Origin: Bifidobacterium lemurum
GTDB lineage: Bacteria > Actinomycetota > Actinomycetes > Actinomycetales > Bifidobacteriaceae
DNA length: 64,000 bases
Reading direction: 5' to 3'
Assembly: GCF_014898175.1 (NCBI RefSeq)
Contig: NZ_CP062948.1
Location: forward strand, 1,054,001-1,118,000
Shown: in pieces, positions 57,849 to 64,000 of the stretch
How the letters are laid out: the number at the start of each line of letters is the position of its first letter
How positions within the stretch are numbered: the stretch's first letter is position 1
The notes under the pieces: model-generated
Database searches by the model: none
The model's input: the letters and a program-made list of their open reading frames with translations, nothing else
What the model was told of the DNA's origin: nothing
Program-made: the position numbers and the translations under genes

Positions 57849-57879
57849 TGTGGATAACTTGTGGATAACTTGTGGATAA
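57849..57879. promoter_or_regulatory. Three DnaA boxes in 11-bp tandem outside oriC
   Basis: Three exact TGTGGATAA boxes lie at 57849, 57860 and 57871, each in the repeat TTGTGGATAAC, with a constant 11-base period. A TTTTCCACA-like sequence follows at about 57888. It lies about 29 kb from dnaA in a non-coding gap (57732-58106) that also contains a 52-bp palindrome and no gene I can support. Confidence 0.85.
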
Positions 57880-57967
57880 CTTTTCGTTTTCCACAGGTGC
57901 TGGTGGCCTCCAGTCAGGGGATGACGGAAGGGTTTGTTCCGTGACGATGGGCGTTTGGGAGTGGATT

Positions 57968-58041
57968 TCGAGTTTGGTGTGCGAAATCGGCTCTGTCTGG
58001 CGAACCGGACACACCAAACTCAATTTCGTTTTGTCGGAGAC
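57968..58041. repeat. 52-bp palindromic repeat, family 2, left copy
   Basis: GAGTTTGGTGTG (57970-57981) and CACACCAAACTC (58010-58021) are the arms of a 52-base unit, with an inner GTCTGGCGAACCGGAC hairpin. About 20 further bases (CAATTTCGTTTTGTC...) also match the second copy at 63474. The two copies have the same orientation and flank the GH3-C module. Confidence 0.85.
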
Positions 58042-58106
58042 GGGATTCAACGAGAAAGGGACGCCCTTGGCGGGGCGTCCCTGGTGCAATGAGAGGAGAA
58101 GGATGG

Positions 58107-61031
58107 TTACTGCTTGTCGGCGGAGTCGGCGTCGCCTGACTGGACGGTGATCGTCGCCTGCTTGCGGCGGCGCAGGATGCTGATCGTGGCGGCGGCGCAC
58201 AGGGCCACCACGCCGATCGTCACCACGCCGTCAAGCGCGTACACTCCCCAACGCCACAGCGGCGTCACCTTGACGATGGTGGAGTTGGCGGACAGGCCGT
58301 TCATCGCGTTCGAGCGGGACAGCGCGTAGCTGATGTTCTTCGCGGCGCGCTGCATGTTGGCCACCACGCCGTCGGTCATCTCGGCGTCCGACAGCTTCCA
58401 CAGCTCGTTGTCGGTGTTGAGCCACAGATCAGTTCCGGCCTCCAAGCCCTCGCGCAGATCCTCGTAGGCGAACACCGAATACGAGGCCTGGTCGGTGACC
58501 ACGAAGCCCTGGAATCCCCACTCGTCGCGCAGCGTGTTGGTCATCAGGCCCTTGTGGCCGCCGGTCCAACGCGAGCCGATGCGGTTCATCGAGGCCATCA
58601 TCGCGGAGGCGCCGCCCTCGCGCACCGACATCTCGAACGGCTTCAGGTACAGCTGGCGCACGGTCTGCTCGTTGGCGAACACCGCCAGGCCCATACGGTT
58701 GGTCTCCTGGTCGTTGAGCGCGAAATGCTTCACCGTGGAGACCACGCCCTTCGAGGCCGCTCCGGCCACGACCTGCGCGCACAGATCGCCCGAAAGGAAC
58801 GAATCCTCGGAGAAGTATTCGAACGCGCGGCCGCCGTAGGGAGAACGGTGGATGTTGCAGGCCGGTCCGTACCACACGGCCACGCCGAGGGCGATGCTGT
58901 CCTCGCCGATGGCGGCGCCGAAACGTTCGGCCAGATCGGCGTTCCAAGTCGCGGCGATCACCACTTCGGGCGGGTATCCCATGCCGTTTTCGCCGCCGAC
59001 CAGCGTGGAGGAGATGCCGGCGGGGCCGTCCTTATCCACCGTGGCCGGAAGCTGGGTGGAGTCCACCGACTTGGTGGCGTAGCCGCCGACGCGCACCAGC
59101 TCGTCGAGCTCGTCGACGCTCATCTGCTCGATCAGGGCGTCCCAAGCCTCGTCGTCATAGTCGGTGTCCATCAGCATGGACACGTTGAGCTCCCCGTAGG
59201 AGGAATTCTGCGTATCGGTGACCGGCTCGGACTCCGGTTCGGTGGTGGTCGTGTCGACGGCCAGCGCGTCCACGAACTCCTGCGGCGCGGTCCAAGTGCC
59301 GTCGGCGTACGTGTCGGGCCAGGTGCCGGTCCAATCGGAGCGGCTCAGGTAGGTGAAGGAGTCGTCGTAGGTGGTGAGATCCACGTCCTCGAACTGGTTG
59401 GTGATCTCGTTGCCCGTGGCCGCGGAGGTGGCGTACGTGCGGTTGTCCTGCGTGTGCACGGTGGTTTTCGCTGCGAACGAGGCGTCGCCTTCGGCATCCA
59501 TGCCGTCGTCCACGCCGTAGCCCTTGGCCGCCAGAATGTTGTTCAGCGCCTCATGCACGTCGCTGCCGGCCGCGAAGTAGTAGTCGCCCGCGTCGACGAT
59601 GTAGGTGCCTTCGCCCTCGGCGTCGTAGACCTTCATCGACTCCTTGTCGACATGCACGGTGACGGTTTCGCTTTCGCCGGGTTCGATTTTGCCGGTTTTG
59701 GCATAGCCGACCAGTTCGGCCGAGGCCTTCTCGATGCCGTTGTCCTTGTCGTAGTCCGTGTAGGGCGACTGCATGTAGACCTGCACCACATCCTTGCCGG
59801 CCACGTCACCGGTGTTCGCGACCGTCACGGACACGTCGAAGCCGTCGTCGGTCTCGTCCATCTCATAGTCGCTCCACTCGAAGTCGGTGTAGCTCAGGCC
59901 GTAGCCGAACGGGTACGCCACCTGCGTGGTGTAGTCGTAGTTCGCGGCGTCCTCGTTGCCGAGCACCACATCCTCATAGCGGGTCTCGTAGTAGCGGTAG
60001 CCCACGTAGATGCTTTCGGCGTAGGCCATGTAGCTGCTGGTGAAGCGATCGGCGCCATTGGCGATGGCGTAGGATCCGGAGTTCGCCATGGACGGCGCCG
60101 AGGCCAGGTCGGTCGCATAGGTGTCGGGCAGATGTCCGGAGGGATTCACGGTGCCGTTGAGCACCTCGCCCACCGCCGTGGCGCCGGTCTGGCCGAGCGC
60201 GCCGATCCACAGCACCGCGTCGACGCCGTCGCTTTCCAAGGCTTCCAGCTCCATCGGGTTCTGCGTGTTCAGCAGCACCACCACGGTGTCGAAATGTTCG
60301 GCGGCCATCTCAAGCATCGCGCGCTCGTCGTCATCCAACTGCAGGTAGGTGTAGCCCGACGCCAGAGGTTCGGAGGGCAGATCCTGGCTTTCGCTGCCGG
60401 AGCGGCCGATCACCACCACGGCGGCGTCGTCATACGAGGAGAAGGAGTCCATCACCTCATCCGTATACACGTCGACCGGCACCTCGTTCACCGCGAACTC
60501 GCCCTCGCCGTAAGCGTCGGTGGCGGTTTTGCGGTAGTCCTTGCCCGCGCCGTTCTCATAGAAATCGACCAGCGTCTGGTTCACCTCGAAACCGGCGTCC
60601 TCGAAGGACTGCAACAGCGTCCCCGCCAAGGAGGTGTCGATGGAGCCGGCGCCGCCGCCTCCGTACACCGTGTCGACGGAGTTCTGGCCCAGAACGGAGA
60701 TCCTCGCACCGGTGGCCAGCGGCAGCGCGTCGTTCTCGTTCTTCAGCAGCGTCGCGCCCTCACGCGTGATATCCGTGCCGATCTCCCCCAGCGCGGCCTC
60801 GCGCTCCTCGTCGGAGGTGTAATCCGACGTGAAATGTTCGGTGGTCTCATCCTCCGCCGACACCACTTTGGAGGTCGGCTGGTTGAAATACACCGAGATC
60901 AGATCCGAGTATTTGTTGGCGTACACATTGCCGATGGCCGTGGCCACCGCCAGAATGACCGCGATGACGATCATGCCTATGGAAACCGGCAACGGCATCG
61001 GTTTCTTGCCTGTGCGCTGCGAATCGTTCAT
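58107..61031 (-). CDS. Doubly membrane-anchored GH3 glycosidase, GH3-C
   Basis: This 974-residue enzyme has the same reversed plan as GH3-B. A span (about 15-38) is followed by the sandwich domain (LLKNENDALPLATG, about 97), the fibronectin-like domain (FGYGLSYTDF, about 375), and the barrel (from about 632). The barrel has DKDGPAGIS, EYFSEDSFLSG, VKHFALNDQETNRMG and nucleophile Asp847 in FVVTDQAS. A final span (about 930-955) ends in RRRK. The catalytic motifs are the most canonical of the three. ATG 61031 has AAGGAGTG upstream. It is divergent from its own regulator/kinase pair at 61233. Beta-glucosidase-like activity outside the cell is likely; substrate is not known. Confidence 0.93.
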   Translation of the reverse strand: MNDSQRTGKKPMPLPVSIGMIVIAVILAVATAIGNVYANKYSDLISVYFNQPTSKVVSAEDETTEHFTSDYTSDEEREAALGEIGTDITREGATLLKNENDALPLATGARISVLGQNSVDTVYGGGGAGSIDTSLAGTLLQSFEDAGFEVNQTLVDFYENGAGKDYRKTATDAYGEGEFAVNEVPVDVYTDEVMDSFSSYDDAAVVVIGRSGSESQDLPSEPLASGYTYLQLDDDERAMLEMAAEHFDTVVVLLNTQNPMELEALESDGVDAVLWIGALGQTGATAVGEVLNGTVNPSGHLPDTYATDLASAPSMANSGSYAIANGADRFTSSYMAYAESIYVGYRYYETRYEDVVLGNEDAANYDYTTQVAYPFGYGLSYTDFEWSDYEMDETDDGFDVSVTVANTGDVAGKDVVQVYMQSPYTDYDKDNGIEKASAELVGYAKTGKIEPGESETVTVHVDKESMKVYDAEGEGTYIVDAGDYYFAAGSDVHEALNNILAAKGYGVDDGMDAEGDASFAAKTTVHTQDNRTYATSAATGNEITNQFEDVDLTTYDDSFTYLSRSDWTGTWPDTYADGTWTAPQEFVDALAVDTTTTEPESEPVTDTQNSSYGELNVSMLMDTDYDDEAWDALIEQMSVDELDELVRVGGYATKSVDSTQLPATVDKDGPAGISSTLVGGENGMGYPPEVVIAATWNADLAERFGAAIGEDSIALGVAVWYGPACNIHRSPYGGRAFEYFSEDSFLSGDLCAQVVAGAASKGVVSTVKHFALNDQETNRMGLAVFANEQTVRQLYLKPFEMSVREGGASAMMASMNRIGSRWTGGHKGLMTNTLRDEWGFQGFVVTDQASYSVFAYEDLREGLEAGTDLWLNTDNELWKLSDAEMTDGVVANMQRAAKNISYALSRSNAMNGLSANSTIVKVTPLWRWGVYALDGVVTIGVVALCAAATISILRRRKQATITVQSGDADSADKQ

Positions 61032-61232
61032 GATTCACTCCTTGCTCTCATAGCGTCTTCCTTCATTGGAAGCGGGTGGTGCCATCGTAAAAAATCCGGT
61101 CGCGGGCGAGCGCCGCTTTGTCGCGAACAACCGATTTTGGGCGTGAACACCCCGTGCGGACCGGCGCGTGCGGGGAACGGACGCTACGATGGTGGGGGTG
61201 GCACAGGGCCATACCAAAGGAGGTGAGCGGGC

Positions 61233-61955
61233 ATGCTGGAGGCCATGCGCATCGCCATCGCGGACGATGAGACGCGGATGCGCGAGACCCTGCGCGACTA
61301 TTGCCGGCGGTATGGGGACGAGCATGCGCTGGAGCTGGATGTCGACGATTTTCCAAGCGGGGACGCGCTGCTGTCCGACTACCAGCGCGGGCGCTACGAC
61401 ATGCTGCTGTTGGATGTGGAGATGCCCGGTGCCGACGGACTGGACACCGCCCGCCGGATCCGCGCGCTGGACGAGGATGTGACCATCGTGTTCGTCACCA
61501 ACATGGCGCAGTACGCGATTAACGGATATGAAGTGGCGGCCGCGGACTATGTGCTCAAACCGCTGTCGTACTACGATTTCGCGCTGAAGTTCACCAAGGC
61601 GAGGCGTCTGGCGCACGGCCGCGCCGACGCCGTGGTCGCCATCGACACCGTCGACGGCATGCGCTCGGTGTCGGTGGGTGACATCCATTACGTCGAGGTG
61701 CTCGACCATTATCTGCTGTTCCATATGGTCGAAGGCGTGCACAAGGCGCGGGGCAGCATCAACGGGCAGGCGGAGGCGTTGGCGCCGCACGGCTTCTACC
61801 GCATCCACAAAAGCTTCCTCGTCAATCTGCGGCATATCGACACCCTCACCGCATCGACCGTCACCTGCGCCGGCGCGACGCTTCCGGTCGGCAGAACCTA
61901 CAAGGCCGGACTGATGCAGGCCTATCTCACGGCGATGAGCGGCAGGCCGCTATGA
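61233..61955 (+). CDS. LytTR-family response regulator, module C
   Basis: This 240-residue regulator has a receiver domain with IADDE at the start, phosphoacceptor Asp61 in LLLDVEMPGADG, and VLKPLSYY. A LytTR domain (about 130-240) follows, with IHYVEVLDHYLLFHMVEG and FYRIHKSFLVNLRHIDTL. A strong ribosome site (AAAGGAGGTGA) precedes ATG 61233. It is divergent from GH3-C across 201 bases and overlaps the kinase by 4 bases. GH3-C is the most likely regulated gene. Confidence 0.92.
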   Translation: MLEAMRIAIADDETRMRETLRDYCRRYGDEHALELDVDDFPSGDALLSDYQRGRYDMLLLDVEMPGADGLDTARRIRALDEDVTIVFVTNMAQYAINGYEVAAADYVLKPLSYYDFALKFTKARRLAHGRADAVVAIDTVDGMRSVSVGDIHYVEVLDHYLLFHMVEGVHKARGSINGQAEALAPHGFYRIHKSFLVNLRHIDTLTASTVTCAGATLPVGRTYKAGLMQAYLTAMSGRPL

Positions 61956-63352
61956 GTGGTCTGTTCCCTTGGAATCTGGACACCGTGTGCACGTTCTTCA
62001 GCGCGTTCCGCTTCGTGTTCACCGTATTGGCCGCCGTGTGGATCTTCTCGCGCGGCGTGCCGAAACGACGCTGGTATCGGGGCCGTCTGGCCGTCTGTCT
62101 GCTGCTGGGCGTCGGGCTGTCCGTGATCCAGCCGATCGGGTTGGCCGCCACCTCCGACGGAGGTTGGGGCGGCGTCAGTCCGTTCCTGTTCGCGCGCGTC
62201 TGGATCTTCCTGACGTTCCTGTGGGCGCTGCTCGTCGTGGTCTGCTGCCGCGACATCTCCTGGACGAATGCGATGTCGCGCTGGCTGCTGGGCGTATGCG
62301 TGGAGCGGTTCGTCACCGCCTTCGTGCACAACTGGCTGTTCGTGGTGCTGCTGCCGCAGTTCAGCGACCGGCATCCGCTGGCCTATATGGCTATCTGCGT
62401 GGTCATCTACGCGTTGTTCCTCGCATTGGCCGCCCGGTTCATCGCGCCGGTGTTCGAACGCGACATCATTCCCTCCGGTCAGGAGGATTGGCGTCTGTGC
62501 GCGCTGTATGTGGTGAACTACACCATACTCAGCGCCATCTCCGGCATATCGATGAGCGTCAATGAGCGGTATGTGCCGAATCTGCTCGCGCGCATCGGCC
62601 CAGACGAGGGATTGGACGTCATCCAGCGGTTCAGCGCCACCACCGCCGGCGTGATCGCCATCGTCATCCTCGTGTTCCAATACACGATCTACCGCACCGC
62701 CGCGCTGCAGCAGGAAAGCGCCATGCTCAATCTGCTGGCCGAGCAGAAGACGAGGCAGTACCGCACGCTCACCGAGAACATCGACTTCATCAACCACAAA
62801 ACGCACGACCTCAAACATCAGGTGGCGGCGCTGGAATTCGCCGGCGACGAGCGGCGCAGGCAGATGGTGCGCGAGGCGCAGCAGGCGCTGAATCTGTACG
62901 ATTCGATCGCCAATACCGGCAACGAGGCGTTGGACACGCTGATTACCGAACGGAATTTCTTCTGCACGCAGCATGGGGTGCGCCTCTCCTGCATGCTCGG
63001 CGGCTGCGATTGGGAGGCGATCGACGTGGTGGACCTGTACACCATGCTCGGCAACGCGTTGGATAACGCCATCGACTATGTGATGCGGTTCGACGACCCC
63101 GACAAGCGCGTGGTGTCGGCCAGCGCGCGTCAGCACGGCGATCTTATCGTCATCTCCGTCGACAACCATTTCGAAGGGACCGTCGAGATGAGGGGCGGCC
63201 TGCCGGTCACCACCAAGGCCGATGCCGCCTCGCATGGTCTCGGTCTCAAAAGCATCCGCCATATCGCCCGTCGGTACGGCGGCGACATCCTGGTCACCGC
63301 CGATCCGCCGGTGTTCACCGTCCAGATCTCCCTTGTCGCCTCGCGGTCGTGA
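61952..63352 (+). CDS. AgrC-like GHKL sensor histidine kinase, module C
   Basis: This 466-residue membrane kinase has about six or seven hydrophobic segments in residues 12-245, then the box NHKTHDLKHQ with His285 as probable phospho-acceptor. The ATPase domain has the N box MLGNALDNAIDYVMRF and the G box HGLGLKSIRHIARRYGG. It is coupled to the regulator by the ATGA overlap. As for modules A and B, there is no extracellular sensor domain and no peptide-export or peptide-precursor gene nearby. Confidence 0.9.
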   Translation: MSGLFPWNLDTVCTFFSAFRFVFTVLAAVWIFSRGVPKRRWYRGRLAVCLLLGVGLSVIQPIGLAATSDGGWGGVSPFLFARVWIFLTFLWALLVVVCCRDISWTNAMSRWLLGVCVERFVTAFVHNWLFVVLLPQFSDRHPLAYMAICVVIYALFLALAARFIAPVFERDIIPSGQEDWRLCALYVVNYTILSAISGISMSVNERYVPNLLARIGPDEGLDVIQRFSATTAGVIAIVILVFQYTIYRTAALQQESAMLNLLAEQKTRQYRTLTENIDFINHKTHDLKHQVAALEFAGDERRRQMVREAQQALNLYDSIANTGNEALDTLITERNFFCTQHGVRLSCMLGGCDWEAIDVVDLYTMLGNALDNAIDYVMRFDDPDKRVVSASARQHGDLIVISVDNHFEGTVEMRGGLPVTTKADAASHGLGLKSIRHIARRYGGDILVTADPPVFTVQISLVASRS

Positions 63353-63420
63353 ATCCGCCGTTGCGGACTGGGTTGTTCGGCTTCGTCTGTGATGATGAGG
63401 AGCATACAGGCCGGGTTCTC

Positions 63421-63545
63421 GAGTTTGGTGTGGCGGGGTGTCGAGCCGGATTCGGGTAGAACGATTGATTCTCGAGTTTGGTGTGGGAAATTGGCTTCGT
63501 CCGGCGAATCCGACACACCAAACTCAATCTCGTTCTGTTTGAGGC
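63421..63545. repeat. 52-bp palindromic repeat, family 2, right copy plus extra arm
   Basis: A full 52-base unit lies at 63474-63525 (GAGTTTGGTGTG to CACACCAAACTC) and is highly similar to the copy at 57970-58021, including flanking bases. An additional lone arm, GAGTTTGGTGTG, lies at 63421-63432. The 303-base gap between the module-C kinase and the next regulator holds nothing else recognisable. Confidence 0.85.
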
Positions 63546-63655
63546 GACGTGAAACCGTGGTTGGTGTGGTTGGCTTTGGTCGTCGGTCAGTGCTGACGCG
63601 AACACGGTATTGTGGAGGGAGGGTGAACGACGCGTGCGAGGGAGCGGAGGCCGGG

Positions 63656-64000
63656 ATGTTCAGAGTCGCTGTGGTCGAGGACGAGGATGATGCCGCCGAC
63701 AAGCTGCTTGCCTGCCTGCGCGGCTACGCCGACAAGCATGACGGAATCGCGTTCGATACGGCGGTGTTCGAGGACCCGGTCGGGTTTCTGAAAACGCTGA
63801 GGGCCGGCGAGTGGGACATCGTGTTCATGGATATCGAGATGCCCAATATGGACGGCATGGAAGGCGCGCATCGCTTCCGTGAGATCGACCATGACGCGGT
63901 GCTGATTTTCGTGACCAATATGGCCCAGTTCGCGGCGCAAGGCTATGAGGTGGACGCGTTGAGCTACATCCTCAAACCCTTCTCACCGGCCGATGTGGAC
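63656..64000 (+). CDS. LytTR-family response regulator, module D (partial, C-terminus beyond window)
   Basis: The first 115 residues of a receiver domain are present: VVEDEDDAADKL at the start, phosphoacceptor Asp59 in VFMDIEMPNMDG, VTNMAQFAAQGYEVDAL and LKPF. GGAGCGGAGG precedes ATG 63656. It is very close to the module-B receiver, so a LytTR output domain and a following AgrC-like kinase are expected just beyond the window. Only the receiver is seen here. Confidence 0.85.
   Translation, partial: MFRVAVVEDEDDAADKLLACLRGYADKHDGIAFDTAVFEDPVGFLKTLRAGEWDIVFMDIEMPNMDGMEGAHRFREIDHDAVLIFVTNMAQFAAQGYEVDALSYILKPFSPADVD

Noticed and set aside
57872..58150. A 92-residue frame between the toxin-like pair and GH3-C
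   Set aside because: It crosses the 52-bp palindrome and runs into the GH3-C gene on the other strand; codon use is not gene-like.

Overview
The window is high-GC and reads as the chromosomal replication-origin region of a Bifidobacterium. The support is the order parB-parA-rsmG-jag-yidC-yidD-rnpA-rpmH / dnaA-dnaN-recF-DUF721-gyrB-gyrA with TTATCCACA DnaA boxes and TGTTTCACGTGAAACA parS sites, plus actinobacterial families (DUF3566, DUF6049, MurJ fused to a pseudokinase, a G5/DUF348 wall hydrolase, and a 6C-type RNA). I cannot fix the species from sequence alone.

Layout. 1-4.4 kb: a membrane-anchored GH3 glycosidase (cut by the window start), divergent from a LytTR response regulator and an AgrC-like histidine kinase. 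4.4-12.2 kb: membrane Ser/Thr kinase, membrane-tethered CPGC thioredoxin-fold protein, tRNA-Thr, 6C-like RNA, wall hydrolase, ksgA, ispE and a LytR_C protein. 12.2-20.8 kb: two tandem palindromes, CCA-adding enzyme (minus strand), then a tightly coupled NUDIX - DUF6049 - MurJ/pseudokinase operon. 20.8-26.8 kb: the minus-strand partition, RNA-modification and membrane-insertion cluster. 26.8-37.7 kb: dnaA to gyrA. 37.7-47.7 kb: DUF3566 protein, an AAA ATPase with lower-GC coding and 10-bp iterons upstream, VanZ-RDD membrane protein, a MarR-regulated heterodimeric ABC exporter, a MazEF-type pair and gdhA. 48-64 kb: two more complete LytTR/AgrC-like/GH3 modules and the start of a fourth regulator at the right edge. 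The first of these is followed by a small membrane protein, a GH2 glycosidase and a GtrA protein; a second toxin-antitoxin-like pair lies between the modules.

How it fits together. The centre (21-38 kb) is housekeeping: initiation, clamp, gyrase, partition and membrane insertion. DnaA boxes occur in three intergenic regions (parA-rsmG, rpmH-dnaA, dnaA-dnaN), and parS sites sit beside them. The flanks carry the most unusual content: large GH3 enzymes with reversed domain order (sandwich and fibronectin-like domains before the barrel). The two complete ones have a membrane span at both ends, so the enzyme should face outward with both termini inside. Each is next to its own AgrA/AgrC-like pair, and no agrB or agrD is visible. 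This repeated surface-glycosidase-plus-sensor module is my best candidate for an undescribed system. Intergenic spaces carry at least three families of palindromic repeats, one of which brackets the third GH3 module.
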